Below, piece by piece: positions 1-5,988 of a stretch of 7,484 nt of DNA. The stretch is taken from contig DHLY01000169.1 in assembly GCA_002405525.1 (NCBI GenBank), positions 67,276 to 74,759 of the forward strand, in the 5' to 3' direction. Position numbers and translations under genes: made by a program. The stretch comes from Proteobacteria bacterium UBA4656. GTDB taxonomy: Bacteria; Pseudomonadota; Gammaproteobacteria; Xanthomonadales; Ahniellaceae. Within the stretch, counting starts at the first letter, position 1, and the number at the start of each line of letters is the position of its first letter. Below the pieces are notes generated by a model that was given only the letters and a program-made list of their open reading frames with translations, made no database searches and was not told where the DNA came from.

Positions 1-603
1 CTGTGCTACCTGCCGCGCGACGTGCCCGATCCGAAGGCGCCGGACTACACCGAACGCGTGGTGGCCGCGGTGCGGCCGGTGCTCGCGGCCTCGCGCGGGC
101 GCGCTTTCCTGCTGTTCACTTCGCACCGCGCGCTCAAGCGCGCGGCCGAACTGCTGGCCGGGTTGCCGTATCCGCTGTTCGTGCAGGGCACGCGGCCGCG
201 CGCCGCCCTGCTCGACGAGTTCCGCGCCAGCGGCAGCGGCGTGCTGCTCGGCGCGGCCTCGTTCTGGGAAGGCGTTGACGTGCGCGGGGATGCGCTGAGC
301 CTGGTGGTGATCGACAAGCTGCCCTTCGCCGCGCCCGACGATCCGGTGCTGGAGGCGCGCCTGGCGGCGATCCGAGAGGCTGGCGGCAATCCGTTCGCCG
401 AGGTGCAGATCCCGGCCGCAGCCATCGCGCTCAAGCAGGGCGCCGGCCGCCTGATCCGCGACGTCGACGACCGCGGCGTGCTGATGCTGTGCGACCCGCG
501 GCTTCTGGGTTCCAACTACGGCCGACTGTTCCTCGCCTGCCTGCCGACGATGCCGATCACGCGCGAGATGACCGAGGTCGAGACTTTCTTCGCAGGCCAC
601 TGA
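1..603 (+). CDS. yoaA: ATP-dependent DNA helicase, YoaA/DinG family (C-terminal part, start outside window)
   Basis: The reading frame is open from base 1 to the TGA at 601-603, giving the last 200 residues of a superfamily 2 XPD-like helicase that unwinds DNA with ATP in repair. The second RecA-like domain is visible: a motif IV-type segment (LLFTSHRALKRAAELL, about residues 37-52), a motif V segment (SFWEGVDVRGDALSLVVIDK, about 87-106) and motif VI (LKQGAGRLIRD, about 144-154, with the Gln and two Arg that contact ATP). The long SFWEGVDVRGD...DKLPF run and the following PDDPVLEAR resemble E. coli YoaA more closely than DinG, from memory of those sequences. The Walker A, DEAH and iron-sulfur cysteines would lie upstream and cannot be checked. 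The next gene starts 214 bases downstream. Family assignment is secure; YoaA rather than DinG is likely but not proven. Confidence 0.9.
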   Translation: MCYLPRDVPDPKAPDYTERVVAAVRPVLAASRGRAFLLFTSHRALKRAAELLAGLPYPLFVQGTRPRAALLDEFRASGSGVLLGAASFWEGVDVRGDALSLVVIDKLPFAAPDDPVLEARLAAIREAGGNPFAEVQIPAAAIALKQGAGRLIRDVDDRGVLMLCDPRLLGSNYGRLFLACLPTMPITREMTEVETFFAGH

Positions 604-662
604 GGGGCTGTGAGTAACGCGATCGATTCGCGCGCGCGGCATCCCTGCCGTGCACCAGCCGG

Positions 663-821
663 ATGTTTCTCAACACCCTGCTAGGGATCCTCGCAATACT
701 CTGCGGGCACCGGCTGCCGGGCCCGTGCCCGCAACCGGCCATATCGGCGGCCGCTGCGCGCCACGGCGGTGCCCGCATCGGGCCCGACGCTGGTCGCTCC
801 GCCATCCGGAGCCACCCATGA
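663..821 (+). CDS. Doubtful 52-residue ORF overlapping the creD start (ATGA)
   Basis: An ATG at 663 opens 52 codons ending in TGA at 819-821. The creD ATG (818-820) lies inside the same ATGA, the arrangement typical of translational coupling. The first dozen residues (MFLNTLLGILAILC) are hydrophobic, like a membrane segment or signal peptide; the rest is rich in Ala, Gly, Pro and Arg. Against it: no clear ribosome binding site precedes it, it uses two ATA codons that are rare at this GC content, and about 78% of its third positions are G or C, which looks lower than in the neighbouring genes. It may simply be open by chance in GC-rich DNA. Confidence 0.15.
   Translation: MFLNTLLGILAILCGHRLPGPCPQPAISAAAARHGGARIGPDAGRSAIRSHP
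705..730 (+). other. Imperfect hairpin in the creD leader region
   Basis: GGGCACCGGC (705-714) and GCCCGTGCCC (721-730) pair over ten positions with one C-C mismatch around a six-base loop. No T-run follows on either strand, so it is not a standard terminator. It could be a leader structure upstream of creD, or chance pairing in 70% GC DNA. Confidence 0.25.
808..811 (+). promoter_or_regulatory. Ribosome binding site that fixes the creD start
   Basis: GGAG lies six bases before the ATG at 818. It supports this start over the in-frame ATG at 650, whose added 56 residues would be Arg/Pro/His-rich with no membrane segment and do not look like CreD. Confidence 0.6.
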
Positions 822-2143
822 CCGCCTTCGTCCAGTCCACCACCCTGAAGCTGCTGGGCATCGCCCTGCTGTGCCTGCTGTTCACCATCCCACTGGCCCT
901 GGTCGGCGACCTGGTGCGCGAACGCGCGTCGCGGCTGGCCGAGGCCGAGGACGGCATCGCGCGCAGCCAGGGCCGCGCGCAAGTGCTGGTCCCGCCGCTG
1001 CTGGAATGGCGCCAGCGCCGCACCTTGCAGCGCGAAAAGGAAGCGGTCGAGGTGATCGACCTCCTTGGACTGGCGCCGGCGCGGACCGCCATCGATGCCG
1101 AGCTCGGCGTGGAACGGCGCGCGCGCGGAATCTTCGGCGTCCCGGTGTACACCGCCGACCTGGTGCTGCGCGGCGAGTTCGAGATGCCGGCTGAGGATCG
1201 GGCGCGCGCAGCGGCGCCCGGCGGCGTCGAGCGACCGCGGCTGGTCCTGCCGGTCGCCGATCTGCGCGGCGTGCGCAGCGTACCGCGCGTGCGCATCGAC
1301 GGTCGCGCCTTCCCCCTGCGCAGCCTCGGCGCCCCTGCGCTGGGCATCGAGGCGCTGGGAGTCGATCTGCCGCCGGAACTGCTGGCCCGAGAGCGGGTCG
1401 CTTTCGAACTCGAATTCTCGCTGTCGGGAACGCGCGAACTGGTCGTCTGGCCGCTGGCCGACGTGACCGAGGTGGCGGTGCGCGGCGCCTGGGCGTCGCC
1501 CAGCTTCGCCGGCGCCTTCCTGCCGCGCCGGCGCGAGGTCGGGCCGGAGGGATTCTCCGCCGACTGGACGGTGCTGGCGGTCAACCGCGACCTGCCGCAG
1601 CGTTGGGTCGGCGACGGGCCGCTGGCCGGGGCCCTGGAGTCGGCGCGCTTCGGCGTCGAACTGTACGAGTCGCTCGGGGTCTACCGGCTCAACGAGCGCA
1701 GCCTGAAGTACGGACTGCTGTTCGTGGCGCTCACCTTCGGCGTGTTCCTGCTGGCTGAACTCACCGGCCGGCTGCGCGTACATCCGGTCCAGTACCTGCT
1801 GGTGGGTCTTGCGCTGGCGGTGTTCTACGTGCTGCTGCTGGCGTTGTCCGAGCACCTCGGCTTCGCGCCGGCTTACGCGCTGGCGGCGCTGGCACTGACC
1901 GTGATCCTCGGCGCATGGGGCAGCGCGGCGCTCGGTTCGCGCCGGCGCGGGGTGGCGCTCGGGGCCTGGTTCGCGGCGCTGTACGGGTTCCTGTTCCTGA
2001 TGGTGCGCAGCGAGGACTACGCCCTGCTGATCGGCGCGCTCGGCCTGCTGGCGATGGTCGCCGCGAGCCTGTGGTTGACCCGCCGCATCGACTGGTACCT
2101 GCCGCGCAACGCGCCGCCGCCGCCGACATCGGCATCGGCGTGA
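818..2143 (+). CDS. creD: Cell envelope integrity inner-membrane protein CreD
   Basis: This encodes 441 residues, close to the roughly 450 of E. coli CreD. CreD is an inner-membrane protein whose expression is controlled by the CreBC two-component system in enterobacteria and which affects envelope integrity and beta-lactam or colicin responses; its biochemical role is unknown. One membrane helix (about residues 10-30) leads to a large periplasmic region (about 35-295) with the family-typical segments RARGIFGVPVYTADLVLRGEF (split here as 101-121) and WASPSFAGAFLPRRREV (225-241). A cluster of helices follows, opened by KYGLLFVALTFGVFLLAEL (297-315) and the hallmark HPVQYLLVGLALAVFYVLL (322-340), with further helices near 347-370, 378-396 and 400-420, and a short Pro-rich tail. 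The stop is 26 bases before tsaB. No creB or creC is in the window and no CreB operator is visible, so its control here is unclear. Confidence 0.92.
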   Translation: MTAFVQSTTLKLLGIALLCLLFTIPLALVGDLVRERASRLAEAEDGIARSQGRAQVLVPPLLEWRQRRTLQREKEAVEVIDLLGLAPARTAIDAELGVERRARGIFGVPVYTADLVLRGEFEMPAEDRARAAAPGGVERPRLVLPVADLRGVRSVPRVRIDGRAFPLRSLGAPALGIEALGVDLPPELLARERVAFELEFSLSGTRELVVWPLADVTEVAVRGAWASPSFAGAFLPRRREVGPEGFSADWTVLAVNRDLPQRWVGDGPLAGALESARFGVELYESLGVYRLNERSLKYGLLFVALTFGVFLLAELTGRLRVHPVQYLLVGLALAVFYVLLLALSEHLGFAPAYALAALALTVILGAWGSAALGSRRRGVALGAWFAALYGFLFLMVRSEDYALLIGALGLLAMVAASLWLTRRIDWYLPRNAPPPPTSASA

Positions 2144-2154
2144 ACGGCGCGGAA

Positions 2155-2163
2155 TGCGACAAT
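2155..2163 (+). promoter_or_regulatory. Extended -10 element for a leaderless tsaB transcript
   Basis: TG (2155-2156), one base, then GACAAT (2158-2163) fits an extended -10 box, with four of six bases matching TATAAT. The ATG of tsaB at 2170 falls seven bases downstream, where transcription would begin, so the mRNA would start at or next to the start codon. No Shine-Dalgarno sequence lies at the usual distance from that ATG, which agrees with leaderless translation. No -35 box is seen, as is common with extended -10 promoters. Confidence 0.4.
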
Positions 2164-2169
2164 CGTCCG

Positions 2170-2865
2170 ATGCGCCTGCTCGCGATCGAGACCGCCACCG
2201 AAGCCTGCTCCGTCGCCCTTTGGGTGGACGGGGATGTGCGCGAGCGTTTCGATCTCGCGCCGCGGCGGCACGCCACCGTGGTGCTGCCGATGGCCGGCGC
2301 CCTGCTGGCCGAAGCGGGGATCAGCCGGCGCCAGCTGGATGCGATCGCGGTCGGCCGCGGACCTGGTGCGTTCACCGGCGTCAGGCTCGGGGTCGCGATC
2401 GCGCAGGGCATCGCGCTGGCGCTGGACCGACCGGTGCTGCCGGTATCCACGCTGGCCGTCCTCGCGCAGGGCGCGGCGGCGGTCGGTCTGCCGGTGCTGG
2501 CGTTGATCGACGCGCGGATGGGCGAGGTCTACGCCGGCGCCTTCGACCTCGGTGCGGACGGACTGGTGCTGCCGCGTGGCGCCGAGACGGTGCTTCCGCC
2601 GCAGCAGGTGATGGCGCCCGCAGACCGCTTTGCCGGGGTGGGCACCGGCTTCGGCGCGTACGATGACGCGCTGCGCACGCGCTTCGGCGACGCGCTGGTG
2701 CCGGTCGGGCCGCAGACCCTGCCGCGTGCCGCCGACCTCGCGCGCCTGGCCGCGCGCGATTTCGCGGCCGGCCACGCCGTCGACCCGCTGCACGCGCAGC
2801 CGGTCTACCTGCGCGACAAGGTGGCGCTCACGCTGGCCGAACAGGGCAAGCCGTCGCCGGCCTGA
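2170..2865 (+). CDS. tsaB: tRNA threonylcarbamoyladenosine biosynthesis protein TsaB
   Basis: The product is 231 residues, the same length as E. coli TsaB (YeaZ). TsaB is the scaffold of the TsaBDE complex that transfers the threonylcarbamoyl group from TC-AMP to A37 of ANN-decoding tRNAs (t6A); it is catalytically inactive itself but dimerises with TsaD. Visible ASKHA-fold features are the N-terminal LLAIETATEACSVAL (3-17), the family signature GRGPGAFTGVRLGVA (63-76), ALIDARMGEVY (111-121), and the C-terminal PVYLRDKVA (211-219). The ATG at 2170 is chosen because the protein then begins at the conserved first beta-strand; further upstream the frame runs through creD out of register. It follows creD by 26 bases and probably uses its own extended -10 element. 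It ends at a convergent repeat-rich junction. Confidence 0.96.
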   Translation: MRLLAIETATEACSVALWVDGDVRERFDLAPRRHATVVLPMAGALLAEAGISRRQLDAIAVGRGPGAFTGVRLGVAIAQGIALALDRPVLPVSTLAVLAQGAAAVGLPVLALIDARMGEVYAGAFDLGADGLVLPRGAETVLPPQQVMAPADRFAGVGTGFGAYDDALRTRFGDALVPVGPQTLPRAADLARLAARDFAAGHAVDPLHAQPVYLRDKVALTLAEQGKPSPA

Positions 2866-2877
2866 GCGCGACCAGCC

Positions 2878-2891
2878 GACCGGCGCCGGTC
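2878..2891. repeat. 14-base perfect palindrome after tsaB
   Basis: GACCGGCGCCGGTC is its own reverse complement and begins 12 bases after the tsaB stop. With a C/A mismatch, two more G-C pairs could extend it on each side. There is no T-run, so intrinsic termination would be weak; a role at the 3' end of the tsaB message is possible. Confidence 0.4.
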
Positions 2892-2918
2892 AGCAATGCG
2901 CTCGACCCCCAAGCCGGA

Positions 2919-2941
2919 TGTCGGAGCGGGCAACACTCGCG
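2919..2941 (+). repeat. Degenerate REP element (copy A)
   Basis: TGTCGGAGCGGGCAACACTCGCG matches the 23-base core of copy B (starting at 2949) at 20 positions. Two of its three differences fall in the hairpin stem and weaken it (one becomes G-T, one C-A). It lies in the same orientation as copy B, 30 bases earlier, and looks like a decayed tandem copy. Confidence 0.7.
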
Positions 2942-2948
2942 CGTCGAA

Positions 2949-2974
2949 TGTGGGAGCGAGCAACGCTCGCGACC
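2949..2974 (+). repeat. REP element (copy B)
   Basis: This 26-base element starts TGTGGGAGCGAGCAACGCTC and ends GCGACC. It contains a perfect six-pair stem (GCGAGC at 2956-2961 with GCTCGC at 2965-2970) around the loop AAC, preceded by a GTGGGA head. This is the form of the repetitive extragenic palindromes common in Pseudomonas, Stenotrophomonas and Xanthomonas relatives. Its exact reverse complement occurs at 3010-3035. Confidence 0.88.
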
Positions 2975-3009
2975 GCAGCAGCCGGACGCGCGGCGGGGAT
3001 GGCGGTGAC

Positions 3010-3035
3010 GGTCGCGAGCGTTGCTCGCTCCCACA
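3010..3035 (-). repeat. REP element (copy C), inverted partner of copy B
   Basis: All 26 bases are the exact reverse complement of 2949-2974, with 35 bases between the copies. The pair forms a bimodular REP unit that could fold as two small hairpins or as one 26-pair stem with a 35-base loop. Placed between the 3' ends of tsaB and the converging glucosyltransferase gene, it may protect transcript ends or limit read-through in both directions (inference from known REP roles). Confidence 0.88.
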
Positions 3036-3111
3036 GGCCTCACGCCACAGGCTTCGGGTCTAGGGCCCCAGACCTCGGGCCTCGGGCCTCAGGTCATGGA
3101 CCACCGGCCAG
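3035..3111. repeat. Degenerate 7-base tandem repeat array (about 11 units, consensus RGGCCTC)
   Basis: Eleven consecutive 7-base units can be read in phase: AGGCCTC, ACGCCAC, AGGCTTC, GGGTCTA, GGGCCCC, AGACCTC, GGGCCTC, GGGCCTC, AGGTCAT, GGACCAC, CGGCCAG. Three match the consensus fully, most others at five or six positions, and the last three are weakest. The array shares its first base with the end of REP copy C and ends seven bases before the stop codon of the converging gene at 3119. Because the core AGGCCT is nearly self-complementary, units can pair with each other; GGTCT (3057-3061) and AGACC (3070-3074), for example, enclose GGGCCC. Confidence 0.65.
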
Positions 3112-3118
3112 GTCACGC

Positions 3119-5773
3119 TCAGGCCGCGCGCGCGGTGGGCTCGGCGCTGCCCCTTGCCGCGAGCGACGGTGCGGGCACCGGATCGCCCTTCGCCCCCGAG
3201 CGCTCGCCCGCGAAAGCCGACACCGTGCTGCAGGCCACGGCGCACAGGTAGGGCAGCGACTGCGCGGCGAGGATCGCCATCCACAGGTTGCCTTCGAACC
3301 ATTGGGTGCCGATGTGCTGCACCAGGCCCGCGATCAGCAGCATGAGGGCGATGAACATCAGGCCTTCCTCGCGCACCGCGGTGAAGGCGCCCGGCCGGCC
3401 GCGCAGGCGGCGACTCTTGGCGGTGCGGGTGAAGGGATGCTCCTTCGCCACCAGGCCCTTGAGCACGCCGCGCGCGATGGCATGCGACAGCGCCATGCTG
3501 GCCACCGCAGCGCCCAGCGTGTCGCGCCACGAGCACGGCACGCGCACGCGATACAGGATGATCCCGAACGCCGCCTTGCAGACGAAGAAGCCCAGCACCG
3601 GGATCAGGAACAGGTTCAGCGGCAGGCTGAACACGTCCGGGTTGTAGAGCATGCCGATCGTCCAGCCGATCGCCAGCAGGGTGAACACCAGGTGCAGTGC
3701 GTCGGCGAACCACGAGAACCAGCCGGTCAGGAAGTGGAAGCGCTGGCCCGCGTCGAGCTGGCCCGGACCCCACAGCCACTCGCGGTGCGCGCGCAGGATC
3801 TGCATCGCACCGAAGGCCCAGCGGAAGCGCTGCGACTTGTACGCGGTGAAGTCGGCCGGCGTCAGGCCGCGGCCGATCGGCTCGTCGACGTAGAGCGCCG
3901 AGTAGCCCGCGTTGAACAGGCGCAGGCCGAGTTCGGCGTCCTCGGTGATGCACCATTCGGCCCAGCGCCCGGTCGCCACCAGCGGCTCGCGCCGGATCAG
4001 GGTCATGGTGCCGTGCTGGATGATCGCATTGCGCTCGTTGCGGTGGTGCATGCCGATCCGGAAGAACCCTTCGTACTCCCAGTTGGTCATGCGCCGGAAC
4101 GCGTTGTCCTCGAAGTCGCGGTGCGCCTGCGGGCACTGCACGATGGCGACTTTCGGGTCGTCGAAGTGGCCGACCAGGGCGCGCAGCCAGTTCGGCTGCA
4201 CCACGTAGTCGGCGTCGACCACGCCCACCACCTTGGCGCGCGGGTCGGTCTTCTCCAGGCCGAAGTTGAGTGCGCCGGCCTTGAAGCCGGGCCACGGGCG
4301 CAGGTGGAAGAAGCGGAAGCGCGGCCCCAGTTCGCGGCAGCGCGCCTCGACCGGCTTCCAGATCTCGTCCTTTTCGGTGTTGTTGTCGATCACCAGCACC
4401 TCGAAGTGCTCGTAGTCGAGCGCGGCCAGCGACTCGAGGGTGGCGATCACCATCTCTGGCGGCTCGTTGTGACAGGCGAGATGGATCGACACGAAGGGCC
4501 AGTCGGTGCGGTTCGGCTCATGGCGCAGGCCGGCCTGGCGGCGCCACTTCGGAGTCCAGATCGCCTCCACGAATTCGAAACCGTTGCACAGCAGGATGCC
4601 CAGGATCGCGAGCTGCGCTGGCAGCAGCACGACCAGCATCGCCCAGTCGATCGGATCGAGGTAGAAATCGAACGGCACGCCGATCGACCACACCAGCAAG
4701 GCCGCGGCGGCCTGCAGAAGCACGCAGAAGAACAGCTTGCCCGGCATCCGGAAGCGATCGAAGCGCAGGCAGAACCCCAGCATCGGCATCAGCGCCAGCG
4801 CGATCGCCAGCAGCGCCTTGGCCAGCCACAGCGGGTCCTCCGGCACCGGGCCGGTCAATTGGAACTTCAGTTCGCGGTCGGCGCTGAACATGCCCCAGTA
4901 GGCGCCGACCCGGCCTTCGCCGGCTTCCTTCCACGGCTGGTCGAAGGCTTCCATCACGTAGTAGTCGAGGTTTTCCTTCTCGGCCAGCGCGAAGAACCGA
5001 CGCAGGAACTGCGCTTCATCCTGCACCGAGGGCGTCGCGAACCTGAAGCGGTCGCCGTTGGACGGCCAGCCCACTTCGCCGATCACGATCGGCTTGTCGG
5101 GAAAGGCTTCCTGCAGCTCGCGGTAGCGCTTCATCACGTCGTCGATCGCCACCCGTCGCGGGATGCCTTCCCAGTACGGCAGCAGGTGCACGGCGATGTA
5201 GTCGACATGGTCGGCGAGTTCGGGGTACTTCAGCCACACGTGCCAGGGCTCGGCGGTGGACACCGGCACGTCCAGCGCCGCGCGCGCACGGTCGAGGTAG
5301 GGGATCAACTGCTCGGCCGTGAGGTCGGAACGCAGGATCGCCTCGTTGCCGACCACCACGCGCTCGATGCTCGGGAAGGCGCGCACCAGCCCGATCAGGG
5401 CCATCACTTCCTCGTCGTTGTGCTCCAGCCGTCGGTCCAGCCAGGCGCCCTGGGTGACGCTGAGGCCGTATTGCATCGCCAGCCGCGGGATCGCCACCGA
5501 CTCCGTCGACGCATAGGTGCGCACGCTGCGCCCGTGGCGGGCGAGGATGGCGATGTCGCGCTCGAGCTCCTCGACGCTGGGATAGACGTCCTCCAGCGGG
5601 CTCTGGTAGCGCTGAAACGCGGAGAACGCGAATCCGTCCACGCGGCCGACGAAGTCCGGCACCTTCGCCGGGCGATGGGTGTAGGACCACAGCGCGAGGT
5701 TGGCGAGCGCGACCAGCGCGGCGATGGCGAGCGCGCGCGCCCACGCGGCGGCGTTTGGACGGGGAGCGGCCAT
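3119..5773 (-). CDS. GH17-GT2 fusion, NdvB-type cyclic beta-1,3-glucan synthase/transglucosylase
   Basis: This encodes 884 residues. One membrane helix (about 11-30) leads to a GH17-type domain (about 38-310) with both catalytic glutamates: acid/base E144 in VVVGNEAI and nucleophile E233 in IVIGEVGWPS. Three helices (about 316-336, 347-365, 375-397) then place a GT2 domain (about 425-660) in the cytoplasm, with D463 in LVIDNN, DAD at 520-522, TED at 610-612 and QRFRW at 648-652, the full processive-synthase set. Further helices follow near 683-708, 715-741, 752-770 and 802-848, then a hydrophilic tail. The GT2 domain probably polymerises UDP-glucose through the membrane and the GH17 domain remodels or cyclises the beta-1,3-glucan in the periplasm, as proposed for Pseudomonas NdvB-like proteins. 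The frame stays open upstream of 5773, but GAAGGA precedes this ATG and the first helix follows directly. No other glucan gene is nearby. The exact product is inferred. Confidence 0.88.
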   Translation of the reverse strand: MAAPRPNAAAWARALAIAALVALANLALWSYTHRPAKVPDFVGRVDGFAFSAFQRYQSPLEDVYPSVEELERDIAILARHGRSVRTYASTESVAIPRLAMQYGLSVTQGAWLDRRLEHNDEEVMALIGLVRAFPSIERVVVGNEAILRSDLTAEQLIPYLDRARAALDVPVSTAEPWHVWLKYPELADHVDYIAVHLLPYWEGIPRRVAIDDVMKRYRELQEAFPDKPIVIGEVGWPSNGDRFRFATPSVQDEAQFLRRFFALAEKENLDYYVMEAFDQPWKEAGEGRVGAYWGMFSADRELKFQLTGPVPEDPLWLAKALLAIALALMPMLGFCLRFDRFRMPGKLFFCVLLQAAAALLVWSIGVPFDFYLDPIDWAMLVVLLPAQLAILGILLCNGFEFVEAIWTPKWRRQAGLRHEPNRTDWPFVSIHLACHNEPPEMVIATLESLAALDYEHFEVLVIDNNTEKDEIWKPVEARCRELGPRFRFFHLRPWPGFKAGALNFGLEKTDPRAKVVGVVDADYVVQPNWLRALVGHFDDPKVAIVQCPQAHRDFEDNAFRRMTNWEYEGFFRIGMHHRNERNAIIQHGTMTLIRREPLVATGRWAEWCITEDAELGLRLFNAGYSALYVDEPIGRGLTPADFTAYKSQRFRWAFGAMQILRAHREWLWGPGQLDAGQRFHFLTGWFSWFADALHLVFTLLAIGWTIGMLYNPDVFSLPLNLFLIPVLGFFVCKAAFGIILYRVRVPCSWRDTLGAAVASMALSHAIARGVLKGLVAKEHPFTRTAKSRRLRGRPGAFTAVREEGLMFIALMLLIAGLVQHIGTQWFEGNLWMAILAAQSLPYLCAVACSTVSAFAGERSGAKGDPVPAPSLAARGSAEPTARAA

Positions 5774-5778
5774 GGGGG

Positions 5779-5784
5779 TCCTTC
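5779..5784 (-). promoter_or_regulatory. Ribosome binding site for the GH17-GT2 gene
   Basis: On the minus strand GAAGGA lies five bases before the ATG at 5773-5771. This decides the start in a frame that remains open for 262 codons further upstream. Confidence 0.7.
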
Positions 5785-5915
5785 GGAAGTGGCGCCCGTC
5801 CCGACCTGGGCGCGGGCCAAGCCTACCGCAACGCAGCAGAGCGCGGCAGTCCGCCATTCGGGCCCGCTGGGCATGCCGTGGCAGCCTGTCGTGTGCGGGG
5901 CTCGGCGACCGCGAA

Positions 5916-5935
5916 TCATGCACTCGCATGCATGA
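5916..5935. promoter_or_regulatory. 7-base inverted repeat with 6-base spacer (possible operator)
   Basis: TCATGCA (5916-5922) and TGCATGA (5929-5935) are perfect reverse complements separated by CTCGCA. The half-sites are AT-richer than the surroundings. The site is about 143 bases upstream of the GH17-GT2 start and about 54 bases past the stop of the VTT gene, so it could be a dimeric repressor or activator site for the former or a 3' hairpin for the latter. No factor is assigned. Confidence 0.35.
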
Positions 5936-5945
5936 CCAGCGCGCG

Positions 5946-5959
5946 GGCCATTCATGGCC
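5946..5959. other. Short hairpin downstream of the VTT gene
   Basis: On the minus strand GGCCA and TGGCC pair around the four-base loop TGAA, about 30 bases after the stop of the VTT gene; two more G-C pairs are possible past one mismatch. No T-run follows, so it is at best a weak terminator or a 3'-end stabiliser. The rest of the 5774-5988 gap shows no gene; TAGGCT (minus strand, 5825-5820) is a poor -10 candidate for the downstream gene. Confidence 0.3.
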
Positions 5960-5988
5960 TGCTTGAGACGCTGTTCTTTCGCACCCTC

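Larger units (their letters stand above)
604..817 (+). other. Intergenic gap between helicase gene and creD
   Basis: This 214-base spacer carries no convincing gene. It contains an imperfect hairpin at 705-730 and a doubtful 52-codon reading frame at 663-821, both listed separately. AATACT at 695-700 matches four of six bases of a -10 box but has no credible -35 partner. No TTCAC-N6-TTCAC direct repeat (the E. coli CreB operator, the 'cre tag') was found. No strong terminator with a T-run follows the helicase stop. Confidence 0.5.

Noticed and set aside
650..817. Upstream in-frame ATG at 650 as the creD start
   Set aside because: It adds 56 Arg/Pro-rich residues before the first membrane helix. 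The ATG at 818 has GGAG six bases upstream and gives the normal family length.
557..1855. Minus-strand open frame of 432 codons opposite the helicase end and creD
   Set aside because: Gln/Arg/His-rich translation without a domain; the plus strand encodes CreD with family-specific segments and a membrane pattern.
2949..3111. CRISPR array
   Set aside because: The repeated units are an inverted REP pair and contiguous 7-base units; there are no regularly spaced direct repeats with unique spacers.
5820..5825. TAGGCT (minus strand) as the -10 box of the GH17-GT2 gene
   Set aside because: Only three of six consensus bases match, there is no TGn extension, and no -35 hexamer lies 16-18 bases upstream.
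2630..5935. Very long plus-strand open frame (1101 codons) opposite the GH17-GT2 gene
   Set aside because: Its translation is rich in Arg, His, Gln and Ala with no recognisable domain, while the minus strand of the same stretch carries complete GH17 and GT2 motif sets. Long antisense frames are expected in GC-rich genes.
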